A stretch of DNA of 27,763 bases, from the NCBI GenBank assembly GCA_030631415.1, contig DAOVLE010000040.1, positions 1 to 27,763 on the forward strand, written 5' to 3'. The DNA is from JAAEQG01 sp023133475 (GTDB taxonomy: Bacteria > Planctomycetota > Phycisphaerae > UBA1845). Shown one piece after another: positions 7,890 to 15,002 of the stretch (within the stretch, counting starts at the first letter, position 1; every line of letters starts with the position of its first letter). The notes below the pieces were generated by a model. The model was not told where the DNA came from. It made no database searches and saw only the letters and a list, made by a program, of their open reading frames with translations. A program made the translations under genes and the position numbers.

Positions 7890-7918
7890 TGTATACTGCC
7901 AAGAGCGCAGCAGATCAA
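7890..7918 (-). promoter_or_regulatory. Housekeeping-type promoter of truD
   Basis: On the minus strand TTGATC (7918-7913), 17-nt spacer and TATACA (7895-7890) match sigma-70 class -35/-10 boxes well. The predicted start is near 7883, leaving about 24 nt of leader before the ATG at 7859. Confidence 0.65.
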
Positions 7919-7963
7919 CCAAAAAGCGGAATGCCCCCTTTTTCCGCCAGGGTAATCGCATCT

Positions 7964-8001
7964 GAAAAATGGAAAATTAAAAATGGAAAATGGAAAATGG
8001 G
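7964..8001. repeat. GGAAAAT heptamer repeat
   Basis: Five 7-bp steps (GAAAAAT, GGAAAAT, TAAAAAT, GGAAAAT, GGAAAAT) lie in the truD upstream region. The stretch 7860-8578 holds no convincing gene; besides this block and the repeats below, 8040-8075 has an imprecise CTCTGCGT repetition. Confidence 0.8.
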
Positions 8002-8100
8002 GGGATGTGAGACATTGTCGTCGGGTGCACTCCCTCCCTTTCTTCTCTGCGTTCTCTGCGTCTCTGCGTTCATGAAAAATGTGGGTCAGCGGCGATAATC

Positions 8101-8263
8101 CGTAGCGTTTAGCGGCGACCCGAAGGGGAGCGCGTAGATGAGAGCGCGTAGATGGAAGCGTGAAAATATGGAGCGTGAAAAACGGGGAAAACGGCGCATC
8201 ATCGTTATAGGGCGGGTTTCACTCGCCGTTGCGGCACCGTGCGGTGGGTAGAATCTGCTCTAC
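8101..8263. repeat. 163-bp compound repeat ending in a REPIN-like pair
   Basis: The element starts GTAGCGTTTAGCGGCGACCC and GAAGGGGAGCG, continues through a degenerate GCGTAGATG/GCGTGAAA stretch, and ends in the inverted pair 8207-8227 and 8243-8263 (spacer GTTGCGGCACCGTGC). A second copy with the same order of parts is at 21224-21387. The right arm is decayed here (GAATCTGCTCTAC). Confidence 0.85.
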
Positions 8264-8266
8264 AAC

Positions 8267-8308
8267 CATTCTCAATTCTCCATTCTCAATTCTCCATTCT
8301 CCATTCTC
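8267..8308. repeat. CATTCTC/AATTCTC heptamer repeat, six exact units
   Basis: Six consecutive 7-mers: CATTCTC, AATTCTC, CATTCTC, AATTCTC, CATTCTC, CATTCTC. Period 7 is exact, as in the unrelated arrays at 4757 and 7964. Confidence 0.92.
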
Positions 8309-8516
8309 TGCGGCATGAAAGCCGTGAATGGGCAAACCTCGCCACGAAGCGTTCACACCGGCGTTCTTTGCGCCCAGGGCTCTTCAAGATTCTTCAGAGG
8401 TTGGGCCGATACAAACCCGCAAGGGTTGCTGAACTGAATGGCTTGTTCAGGTTCCTTCAGCCGAGGTGGAACCCCGGCTACGTTTCTCTTCGATAACAAG
8501 GTTTGACGGACCGTCC

Positions 8517-8562
8517 AACGGACCGGGCAGGAGGCCTGGCTCCTCCTGTTGCCCGGCCCGTT
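8517..8562 (+). promoter_or_regulatory. Leader hairpin upstream of the B12-fold gene
   Basis: Arms 8517-8529 (AACGGACCGGGCA) and 8550-8562 pair over 13 positions with one mismatch. The GC-rich centre AGGAGG-CCTGGCT-CCTCCT can form an inner hairpin. It ends just before the ribosome binding site (GGTGAGGAG, 8564-8572). Whether it controls translation is inference; it does not show the conserved parts of a cobalamin riboswitch. Confidence 0.5.
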
Positions 8563-8578
8563 TGGTGAGGAGTCCGTA

Positions 8579-9313
8579 ATGCCGCCTTCCATCTCTCTGC
8601 TCGACCAATACATGGAACCGCTTTTGGCTGGTGATCGGCGACAGTGCCGCAACCTTATCGCTCGACAACTGCGTCAACGGCGAACCGCGGATCGACTACT
8701 GCACAACATCGTGTGGCGATCCATGGAACGCGTGGATTGCTTGTACCGGGAGAACCACATCAATGCCGCGACAGAGCACATGGCGGTGCGCATAAACCGT
8801 TGTATGTCCACCCAACTTCAAATGTCCCTTCAGCAGCTTCCGCACAACCGCCGCCGCACCCTCATCACCTGTGCCGAGGGCGAGTTGGAAGAAGTCGGTG
8901 GGCAGATGTTGGCGGACCTCTTTGAGACCCGTGGGTGGGAAGTGTACTTCCTCGGAGGCGGAGTGCCTCATGACGAGGTGTTGACACTGGTGGGGCAGCT
9001 TCGCCCCGAGATTCTGCTGGTCTGCGGCACCAAGCCGCAGGACGCGCCGGACGTGCGGGCTCTGATCGACCTTATCCGCGAAGTGGGCGCCAATCCCACC
9101 ATGAACGTCCTGGTCACCGGGGGAGTATTTAACCGGGCTAACGGATTATGGAAAGAGGTCAACGCCGATCTGTTTGCCGAAACGCCGGAAAAAGCCATTC
9201 ACCTCGCCGAAACCGCCACACCACGCAAACCGGATATCCGAATCCCCGGCGCCCCCAAGAAACGACGCAGACGACGGGCTTCCACCTACCTGGCCAAGGC
9301 TGATCCGGGCTAA
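8579..9313 (+). CDS. Cobalamin-binding-fold protein with altered ligand motif
   Basis: The 244-residue protein starts at ATG 8579 behind a strong Shine-Dalgarno (GGTGAGGAG). Residues 1-90 form a helical cap like that before B12-binding domains of methionine synthase and MerR/CarH-type light sensors, including WRSMERVDCLYREN and ATEH (64-67). Residues 94-210 form the Rossmann-like B12 domain: ADLFETRGWEVYFLGGGVP, LLVCGTKPQ and VTGGVFN. The family ligand motif (D/E)xHxxG appears as ELEEVG (102-107): Glu104 replaces the cobalt-ligating His. No DNA-binding MerR domain precedes the cap, but the tail (227-233, KKRRRRR) is strongly basic and could contact nucleic acid. Function is unknown: a B12 sensor with altered chemistry, or a domain that no longer binds B12. 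It stands alone between truD and the Kazal gene. Confidence 0.75.
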   Translation: MPPSISLLDQYMEPLLAGDRRQCRNLIARQLRQRRTADRLLHNIVWRSMERVDCLYRENHINAATEHMAVRINRCMSTQLQMSLQQLPHNRRRTLITCAEGELEEVGGQMLADLFETRGWEVYFLGGGVPHDEVLTLVGQLRPEILLVCGTKPQDAPDVRALIDLIREVGANPTMNVLVTGGVFNRANGLWKEVNADLFAETPEKAIHLAETATPRKPDIRIPGAPKKRRRRRASTYLAKADPG

Positions 9314-9323
9314 TTCAGCAGAC

Positions 9324-9344
9324 GTAGGGCGGGTTCCACCCGCC
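9324..9344. repeat. Single REP-like palindrome after the B12-fold gene
   Basis: GTAGGGCGGGTTCCACCCGC plus C begins 10 nt after the TAA at 9311-9313, in the same 3'-flanking position as other copies. Confidence 0.85.
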
Positions 9345-9387
9345 GCCGCTCCCTTACGGTCGCGGTACTGATTGGTTCGAGTCTGTC

Positions 9388-9436
9388 CCCCACCCCGTCC
9401 GGCTGCCTGCTTCGCAGGCAGTCGGAACGGGATGGG
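9388..9436. repeat. Long imperfect hairpin
   Basis: CCCCACCCCGTCC (left) and GGAACGGGATGGGG (right) pair around the perfect inner stem CTGCCTGC-TTC-GCAGGCAG. It lies between convergent genes and may act in termination. No second copy occurs in the window. Confidence 0.7.
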
Positions 9437-9460
9437 GCACCCGCCAGTCACCGCTGTATC

Positions 9461-9488
9461 AAAAAACGGCCTGCGAGGACGCAGGCCG
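9461..9488 (-). terminator. Intrinsic terminator of the Kazal-repeat gene
   Basis: On the minus strand a perfect 9-bp stem CGGCCTGCG-TCCT-CGCAGGCCG is followed directly by TTTTTT. It lies 42 nt after the stop codon at 9530 and is the only textbook rho-independent terminator seen in the window. Confidence 0.92.
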
Positions 9489-9529
9489 CTATTCATCCGA
9501 AAGGATGCACTTGGATTCGCGGTGCTCTT

Positions 9530-12268
9530 CTAGTTAGAGATTATGGGGTCCAGCTCGATCGGGACGATGCCACCACCACCGCATTCGCCATCGTAGTCGA
9601 TGCTGACGGCGGCTTTGGCTGCATAGCAGCCGTTGGAGTAGGTGTGCCCGTCGCAACCGCATACCGGGTCCCAAATTGCCAGGCACATGACGTCATCGCC
9701 GAGACGATCGACACACTTGCCCTGTGAGTCACACTCGCCCAGCGGTGTCAGGCAGTACATGTCAGGTGAGCAGTCGGCGTTGTCCCAGCAAACACCATCA
9801 CACATGCCCCAATAGTCAACATTGACCCCGGAAACCGCCGCCACGCAGTCGTTGGGGTAGGTGTGCCCGTCGCATCCGCATACCGGGTCCCACAGCGTGT
9901 AGCAGATTTCGGGGCGATCCTGGCAGTGCCCTTCGCCGTCACAGTCACCGGGCTCTTTAGCACAGTACTGCTGCTCTTCGCGGCACTCTTCATTTTCGTA
10001 GCAAATGTCGGTGATGCACTCGCCCTCGTAGTCGATGTTGACACCATTCGCCGCCGCGATGCAAGCGTTGGCGTAAGTGTGCCCGTCACATCCGCAAACC
10101 GGGTCCCACAAGTATGGGCAGATGGTGGGGCGCGGCTCGCACGTGCCCTCCCCATCGCAATCGCCGACCGCCTTGGCACAGTACTCGTTCTCGGCCCGAC
10201 ACTCTTCATTCTCATGGCAAATGTCGATAATGATGCACTCGCCCTCGTAGTCCACGTTAACCCCGTGCATGGCAGCCACACAGGCATTCCCGTAGGTCTC
10301 CCCATCGCAACCGCATACCGGGTCGTAGATCATCGGGCAATACTGCGGGCGAGGTTTGCACACGCCCTTCCCATCGCAGTCGCCGACCGCTTTGGCGCAG
10401 TACTGATCTTCGGAGTGGCAGTCCTCATTGTCATGGCAGACTGCGGGGCACTCGCCCTCGTAGTCCACGTTGACCCCGTTCATGGCAGCCACGCAATCGT
10501 TGGGGTAGGTCTGCCCGTCGCAACCGCAAACCGGGGCCCACAGGAACGGGCAGATAGTGGGACGCGCCTCGCACACGCCTTCCCCATCACAATCGCCGAC
10601 CGCCTTGGCACAGTACTGCTGCTCTTCGCGGCACTCTTCATTCTCATAGCAAATTTCGGTGATGCACTCACCTTCGTAGTCCACGTTAACCCCGTGCATG
10701 GCAGCCACACAGGCATTCCCGTAGGTCTCCCCGTCACAACCGCAAACCGGGTCGTAGTTCATCGGGCAATGCTGCGGGCGGGGTTTGCACACGCCCTCCC
10801 CATCGCAGTCGCCGACCGCTTTGGCACAATACTGATTATTGGCGTCACAGTCTTCGTTTTCAAAGCAAGACCCAACGCACTCGCCTTTGTAATCAACGTT
10901 GACGCCGTTCATGGCAGCCAGGCATTCGTTGGCGTAGGTCTCCCCGTCGCACCCGCAAACCGGCGCCCACAAGTACGGGCAGATTTCGGGGCGCTCGCGG
11001 CACTTCCCTTCCCCGTCACAGTCGCCGGGGCGCTTGGCACAATACTCGTTTGCCTGCCGGCACTCTTCATTCTCGAAGCAGGTCTCATCGCACTGGCCCC
11101 AATAGTCGATGCTCACGCCGTGCATGGCGGCTACGCACGAGTTGGAGTAGGTCTGGCCGTCGCACCCGCAAACCGGTGCGTAAATCATCGGGCAGACTTC
11201 GGGGCGCTGGCGACATCGCCCTTCCCCGTCACAGTCACCAGGGTGTTTGGCACAATACTCGTTCGCCTGCCGACACTCCTCATTAGTGAAGCACGTGTCG
11301 ATGCACTCGCCCTCGTAATCCACATTCACGCCAGCCATCGCCGCAAAGCACGAGTTGGAGTAGGTTTGGCCGTCGCACCCGCAAACCGGCGCGTAAATCA
11401 TCGGGCAGACTTCGGGGCGCTGGCGACATTGCCCTTCCCCGTCACAGTCACCAGGGTGTTTGGCACAATACTCGTTCGCCTGCCGGCACTCCTCATTAGT
11501 GAGGCACGTGTCGATGCACACACCCTCGTAATCGACACTTACGCCGGCTGCCGCTGCGAAGCAGGAGTTCGAGTAGGTTTGCCCGTCACACCCGCAGACC
11601 GGGGCGTAAATCATCGGGCAAATCTCCGGGCGCACCTGGCAGACCCCTTCGCCGTCACAGTCGCCGACCGCCTTGGCACAGTACTCATTGGCAGCCCGGC
11701 ACTCTTCATTGGTGAAGCACGTATCGACGCACTCGCCCCAGTAATCGATGTTCACGCCATTTATGGCAGCCACGCAATCGTTGGGGTAGGTATTCCCGTC
11801 GCAACCGCATACCGGGTCCCACAGCGTGTAGCAGATTTCGGGGCGATCCATGCAATGGCCTTCGCCGTCGCAGTCGCCGACCTCTTTGGCACAATACTCC
11901 CTGGCGGTTCTACACTCCTCGTTCGAGGTGCACGTGTCGATGCACTCGCCCAGATAATCGATGTTCATTGATGCCTTGGCTGCGTAGCATCCGTTGGAGT
12001 AGGTCTGCCCGTCGCATCCGCACACCGGGTCCCACACGTCCAAGCATTGGATATCGTCACCCAACTGCTGGACGCATTTCCCGCGCCCGTCACAGTCGCC
12101 TATGCGTTTGCGGCACCACTGCTCTTCGGCGCAATCATCGTCGGCCCAGCAAATCTTAATGATTACAGGATCGACATCCAGCACAGCTTCGTCGGGGAAC
12201 CCGTCCCCCGCGCCGGCCACAGTGAACGCTGAGCACAAAACCACCCCAGTAACTAATGCCCTCAACAT
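9530..12268 (-). CDS. Secreted protein of twelve Kazal-like units
   Basis: This 912-residue protein begins with a signal peptide (MLRALVTGVVLCSAFTVAGA), then has twelve units of about 71 residues (residues 40-896) and a short tail ending PIELDPIISN. Each unit has a Cys-rich first half (CxxNEECR, YCAK, GDCDGEGxC, RPxxCP) and a Kazal-type second half (PVCGCDGxTYxNxC, AAxxGVNVDYxGEC). Kazal domains are known as serine protease inhibitors, so an extracellular inhibitory or adhesive role is plausible but not shown. There is no transmembrane segment, PEP-CTERM or dockerin tail. The start is well supported by AAGGAGAG 8 nt upstream. It is a single-gene transcript with its own promoter (12387-12414) and terminator (9461-9488). 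Units 1 and 12, and 2 and 11, resemble each other most. Confidence 0.9.
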   Translation of the reverse strand: MLRALVTGVVLCSAFTVAGAGDGFPDEAVLDVDPVIIKICWADDDCAEEQWCRKRIGDCDGRGKCVQQLGDDIQCLDVWDPVCGCDGQTYSNGCYAAKASMNIDYLGECIDTCTSNEECRTAREYCAKEVGDCDGEGHCMDRPEICYTLWDPVCGCDGNTYPNDCVAAINGVNIDYWGECVDTCFTNEECRAANEYCAKAVGDCDGEGVCQVRPEICPMIYAPVCGCDGQTYSNSCFAAAAGVSVDYEGVCIDTCLTNEECRQANEYCAKHPGDCDGEGQCRQRPEVCPMIYAPVCGCDGQTYSNSCFAAMAGVNVDYEGECIDTCFTNEECRQANEYCAKHPGDCDGEGRCRQRPEVCPMIYAPVCGCDGQTYSNSCVAAMHGVSIDYWGQCDETCFENEECRQANEYCAKRPGDCDGEGKCRERPEICPYLWAPVCGCDGETYANECLAAMNGVNVDYKGECVGSCFENEDCDANNQYCAKAVGDCDGEGVCKPRPQHCPMNYDPVCGCDGETYGNACVAAMHGVNVDYEGECITEICYENEECREEQQYCAKAVGDCDGEGVCEARPTICPFLWAPVCGCDGQTYPNDCVAAMNGVNVDYEGECPAVCHDNEDCHSEDQYCAKAVGDCDGKGVCKPRPQYCPMIYDPVCGCDGETYGNACVAAMHGVNVDYEGECIIIDICHENEECRAENEYCAKAVGDCDGEGTCEPRPTICPYLWDPVCGCDGHTYANACIAAANGVNIDYEGECITDICYENEECREEQQYCAKEPGDCDGEGHCQDRPEICYTLWDPVCGCDGHTYPNDCVAAVSGVNVDYWGMCDGVCWDNADCSPDMYCLTPLGECDSQGKCVDRLGDDVMCLAIWDPVCGCDGHTYSNGCYAAKAAVSIDYDGECGGGGIVPIELDPIISN
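9581..12151 (-). repeat. Tandem ~213-bp coding repeat, 12 units
   Basis: The twelve Kazal-like units are similar at DNA as well as protein level; units 3-5 and the pair 7/9 are closest. Unit length changes by only one or two residues at the linkers (IDT, VGS, ITEI, IIIDI). Confidence 0.9.
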
Positions 12269-12337
12269 AACAAACTCTCCTTAAACTGTGTTTGGCGAGG
12301 TATGCCACTATTTCCACATCCCCACGACGTGAACCCC

Positions 12338-12369
12338 CCGGGAAGAACCTCGCATTTCCCACTTCCCGG
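12338..12369 (-). promoter_or_regulatory. 5'-UTR hairpin of the Kazal-repeat gene
   Basis: CCGGGAAG (12369-12362 on the minus strand) and CTTCCCGG (12345-12338) form a perfect 8-bp stem with a 16-nt loop, in the ~110-nt untranslated leader. A stabilising or regulatory role is inference. Confidence 0.5.
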
Positions 12370-12386
12370 TGTCCCATAATTTGCTG

Positions 12387-12414
12387 AGTATACCGTTTCT
12401 CTGCTAATTGTCAA
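12387..12414 (-). promoter_or_regulatory. Strong sigma-70-type promoter of the Kazal-repeat gene
   Basis: Minus strand: TTGACA (12414-12409), 16-nt spacer, TATACT (12392-12387). The -35 box is the consensus hexamer. Its upstream edge touches the palindromic repeat starting at 12415. Confidence 0.8.
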
Positions 12415-12435
12415 GTAGGGCGGGTTTCACCCGCC
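12415..12435. repeat. Single REP-like palindrome abutting a promoter
   Basis: GTAGGGCGGGTTTCACCCGC plus C starts at the nucleotide next to the -35 hexamer of the Kazal gene promoter. This is one of the few copies lying upstream of a gene. Confidence 0.85.
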
Positions 12436-12441
12436 TTCCTT

Positions 12442-12615
12442 GTAGGGTGGGTGAAGCCTGCCGTAGGCGGGCGAAACCCACCGCGCCGGCTATAAGTCCA
12501 AGGTCCAAGGTCCAAAGTCAGAAACCAACGGGACTTTGGACCTTGGACTAGAGACTTTGGACTTGTCCTTGGTTGGTGGGTTCCACCTCGCTCCGCGAGG
12601 TTCCACCCACCCTAC
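12442..12615. repeat. 174-bp composite palindromic element with heptamer core
   Basis: Outer arms GTAGGGTGGGTG (12442) and CACCCACCCTAC (to 12615) are inverted. Inside, TCCAAGG/TCCAAAG heptamers (12494-12519) are mirrored by ACTTTGGACCTTGGACT and further TTGGACT units. The right shoulder contains the small palindrome CCTCGCTCCGCGAGG. Relatives lie at 13491-13622, 14791-14951 and 20285-20375. Confidence 0.88.
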
Positions 12616-12658
12616 ATCCATTTCGCATTCTCAATTCCACATCCCTCCCGGCGATGCA

Positions 12659-12736
12659 TTATCCGATTGCGAGGTCAACATCCTCGTCGGCGTCGGCGTC
12701 GAAGATACCATGGCCACCGCCGGCCAGGTTCAATAA
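12659..12736 (-). pseudogene. Possible remnant of a dockerin-like tail
   Basis: On the minus strand the short frame GIFDADADEDVDLAIG ends in TAA at 12659-12661. It resembles the calcium loop FDADGDGDVDLADF of dockerin-like tails. No start or upstream coding sequence is recognisable, so it is at best a fragment. The rest of 12269-12890 holds promoters and repeats only. Confidence 0.3.
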
Positions 12737-12744
12737 TTTTTTGC

Positions 12745-12772
12745 TTGACATGCCAATCACTTGATATATGAT
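12745..12772 (+). promoter_or_regulatory. Strong sigma-70-type promoter of the PEP-CTERM gene
   Basis: TTGACA (12745-12750), 16-nt spacer, TATGAT (12767-12772). It lies about 110 nt before the ATG at 12891, a leader length like that of the Kazal gene. Confidence 0.78.
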
Positions 12773-12890
12773 ACCAACTATTGACGATCTACGGTGGTCG
12801 TTGATTGGTGATCCAACGCGCCGTCGGTCATGTGTAATGGGTTCCGAAACCGGCTCTTTGGGAGGCCTAAAAGGCAAAGGGAGAACGAGA

Positions 12891-13538
12891 ATGAAGATGT
12901 GGAACACGGTATTGCTGATTGCTTTGTTGGTCGGCTGTGTGGCGACGGCCAACGCGGATTATGACGACTACCTATGGGCCGACTCCGTCGAAGGCTGGAA
13001 TGGCAACATCAAGAACTTCGGCGACGAGCTGATGACTTGGGAGACGTCGTGGTGGCTGACCGGCTTACCCGATTGCGACATGGACGGTAATGGATACGCC
13101 TTTGACCCAGGGGACAACGACTACGTTGCCGGGTGGAAGATGCCCCCCGCGAATGATTCGTTTACGGTCAAATTTGACACGCTCATCCAGAACAGCCCCG
13201 GCGATGATGTGCTGGTCGTCGGATACAGCGGGCCGACTTACGAGTCTTCCGTGCAGGCCAGTTCCGATGGGATCAACTTCACGGAGCTTGGCACAATCGG
13301 CATCGGCCAGCCCGGCTATCTTCACGACTTCTGGTTTGATCTGGGCGGGCTCACGGATGCTCAGTATATCCGCGTGGAGCGTCTGAGCACTGCCTCTCTA
13401 AGCGGCGGTTTCGTTGACGCGATTGGGGCTGTTCCGGAGCCGACCAGCGCGATGCTGCTGATTCTTGGCGGTCTGTTTGTCGTGAAAGGACGAGTCCAAA
13501 GTCCAAGGTCCAAAGTCCAAGGTCCCACTGGTTTCTGA
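12891..13538 (+). CDS. PEP-CTERM exported protein
   Basis: The ATG at 12891 follows AAAGGGAG and opens with a signal peptide (MKMWNTVLLIALLVGCVATANA). The 215-residue product has a beta-rich central region of unknown family, with DCDMDGNGYAFDPGDNDYVAGW (split here only by reading) near 61-82, and a C-terminal VPEPTSAMLLILGGLFVV (181-198) followed by KGR. That is a PEP-CTERM signal: Pro-Glu-Pro, hydrophobic helix, basic stop. The family is known to be processed by exosortase and sent to the cell surface or matrix. Codons after KGR (RVQSPRSKVQGPTGF) are translated composite repeat DNA beginning at 13491, so the original end was probably lost or replaced. An upstream in-frame ATG at 12768 overlaps the promoter and is not used. 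Confidence 0.82.
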   Translation: MKMWNTVLLIALLVGCVATANADYDDYLWADSVEGWNGNIKNFGDELMTWETSWWLTGLPDCDMDGNGYAFDPGDNDYVAGWKMPPANDSFTVKFDTLIQNSPGDDVLVVGYSGPTYESSVQASSDGINFTELGTIGIGQPGYLHDFWFDLGGLTDAQYIRVERLSTASLSGGFVDAIGAVPEPTSAMLLILGGLFVVKGRVQSPRSKVQGPTGF

Positions 13539-13622
13539 CTTTGGACTTTGGACTAGGGACTTGGGACTTATGAGTTGGCGCGGTGGGTTGCGCTTCGCTC
13601 CGCGAAGCTCCACCCACCCTAC
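13491..13622. repeat. Composite heptamer/palindrome element, left outer arm missing
   Basis: TCCAAAG/TCCAAGG heptamers, their mirror CTTTGGACTTTGGACT, and the right shoulder GTGGGTTGCGCTTCGCTCCG with CGAAGCTCCACCCACCCTAC. The inner part matches the copy at 14831-14900. The left boundary lies within the PEP-CTERM gene and encodes its last 15 or so residues. Confidence 0.85.
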
Positions 13623-13649
13623 AGCTTAATATTTACCGGGAGAAAACGA

Positions 13650-14741
13650 ATGTATCGAGCTTTTGTAATGCTGGCTGCACTGACGGTGGTGCCCGGCGCT
13701 CTCGCTGACGGTGTGACGCTTCACTTTACGTTGCTGACGTGGGACGACTCCCAAGCCGGCCCGGAATTGCCGTCGGCGGTCGGCTGGAAACCGGCACAAT
13801 CGTCGAAACCCTGCGATTGGCTGCTTTTCACCGAGGATGACTACGAGTATGCGTCAGGGTGGAATCCCCTCGGGGCGATCAGTCACAACATTGCCGACCC
13901 CGCGGGTGCTGGTGGTTCGGGATTCGTAATGGCGCCATCGCTCACTGGGGAGGCGGCGCTGACGATGGAGTTCTCCTATGCCGGCTCCGATTCGTGGGAT
14001 GTTCACATCATCCACCAGGAGTACATCGGGCAAGCAACCACTGTGGCGCAAATGAATCAAACCCTGGTGTCGGAAGGCGATCCAGCCACTCTGGACCCGG
14101 TCTACAACGTCGATGGGCTGCCCAATGCCGGGGCTTGGGAGAGAGGGCCGGCGAACAATTGGTCGATTAGTTATGTGCTTGACTTCTACTTGGCAAGCAA
14201 TACTGATGGCGACCCCGATCCACTGGATATCGACGCTACGTTCGATGACCAGCCGCAGACCGGATATCTCATTCCGGTGGCTGAGTTGACGGAGGCGGGG
14301 ATGGCGGCAGTTGAGCTGGACGACCCGGCAGGCTTCTTCGATGGCGACTTCGAGCAGTACCTGCTTGACGAGATTGCGCCACGTCTGCCGGCTGAGGCAA
14401 CTTGTCTGCTGGTCACCCAGATGGAGAAATGCCATCCGGTCTATCACGACGACGACGTGTCGATCACCCTCGGCAGCCTGGTCGGGAACACGACGATCGC
14501 TTATGCGACCCAACCCCTCCCCATCCTCGGCGACCTCGACGGCGACGGCGACGTTGATCTCGATGACTTCAACAGCTTGGCCGGCTGCCTCGACGGCCCT
14601 CAGTTTTCGCTCCAACCCGGCTGTGAGCCGGCTGACTTTGACGGCGATGACGACATGGACCTGGCTGACTTTGGCGTCTTTCAGGCGGCGTTCACGGGCG
14701 AGTTGATCAAGCTCGTAGCGCAGGCATCCTGCTTGCGCTAG
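13650..14741 (+). CDS. Exported protein with dockerin-like C-terminus
   Basis: ATG 13650 stands 7 nt after GGGAG. The 363-residue protein starts with a signal peptide (MYRAFVMLAALTVVPGALA). Residues about 20-285 form a domain of unknown family, with Trp/Tyr-rich beta-like segments and an acidic surface. The C-terminal ~65 residues have two calcium-loop motifs (LDGDGDVDLDDFNSL and DFDGDDDMDLADFGVF), the duplicated layout of dockerin-type tails. The last residues, LVAQASCLR, and the TAG stop are encoded by repeat DNA (GCAGGCATCCTGCTTGCG and the GCGCTAGGCCCGGCA palindrome), so the natural end may have been altered. It follows the PEP-CTERM gene by 111 nt of repeat and may share its transcript. 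Confidence 0.8.
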   Translation: MYRAFVMLAALTVVPGALADGVTLHFTLLTWDDSQAGPELPSAVGWKPAQSSKPCDWLLFTEDDYEYASGWNPLGAISHNIADPAGAGGSGFVMAPSLTGEAALTMEFSYAGSDSWDVHIIHQEYIGQATTVAQMNQTLVSEGDPATLDPVYNVDGLPNAGAWERGPANNWSISYVLDFYLASNTDGDPDPLDIDATFDDQPQTGYLIPVAELTEAGMAAVELDDPAGFFDGDFEQYLLDEIAPRLPAEATCLLVTQMEKCHPVYHDDDVSITLGSLVGNTTIAYATQPLPILGDLDGDGDVDLDDFNSLAGCLDGPQFSLQPGCEPADFDGDDDMDLADFGVFQAAFTGELIKLVAQASCLR

Positions 14742-14760
14742 GCCCGGCATTTATGCCGGG
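14735..14760. repeat. Partial copy of the GCGCTAGGCCCGGCA palindrome
   Basis: GCGCTAGGCCCGGCA-TTTA-TGCCGGG repeats the first 26 nt of 4697-4730, with its TAG serving as the stop codon of the upstream gene. Confidence 0.85.
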
Positions 14761-14790
14761 TATTGGAGCGGTTGTTTTTGCCCCCCAGGC

Positions 14791-14951
14791 GTAGGGTGGG
14801 TGGAACCTCGCGGAGCGAGGTGAAACCCACCAACCGGCGACGAGTCCAAGGTCCCGCTGGTTTCCAACTTTGGACTTTGGACCAGGGACTTTGGACTTAT
14901 TAACCGGTGTGGTGGGTTTCGCCCGCCTGCGGCGGGCTCCACCCACCCTAC
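14791..14951. repeat. 161-bp composite palindromic element with heptamer core
   Basis: Left shoulder GTAGGGTGGGTGGAACCTCG (14791) with the CCTCGCGGAGCGAGG palindrome, core GAGTCCAAGGTCC ... CTTTGGACTTTGGACC, right shoulder GTGGGTTTCGCCCG to CACCCACCCTAC (14951). It is the most complete copy and fills most of the gap between 14741 and 15003. Confidence 0.88.
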
Positions 14952-15002
14952 TGGAAAGATCAGACGTGTTTGATGATATCCGCTGGGCAGGAGGCTGAGG
15001 CG

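Noticed and set aside
8480..8578. Cobalamin riboswitch before the B12-fold gene
   Set aside because: No B12-box-like conserved core is visible; only a simple hairpin can be supported.
9863..11971. 702-codon open frame on the plus strand
   Set aside because: It is the antisense of the Kazal array. Its length follows from the repeated, stop-poor codon pattern of the minus-strand gene; its translation is a meaningless Ala/Val/Arg repetition.
12768..12890. N-terminal extension of the PEP-CTERM protein
   Set aside because: The upstream ATG overlaps the -10 box; the start at 12891 has a ribosome binding site and signal peptide.
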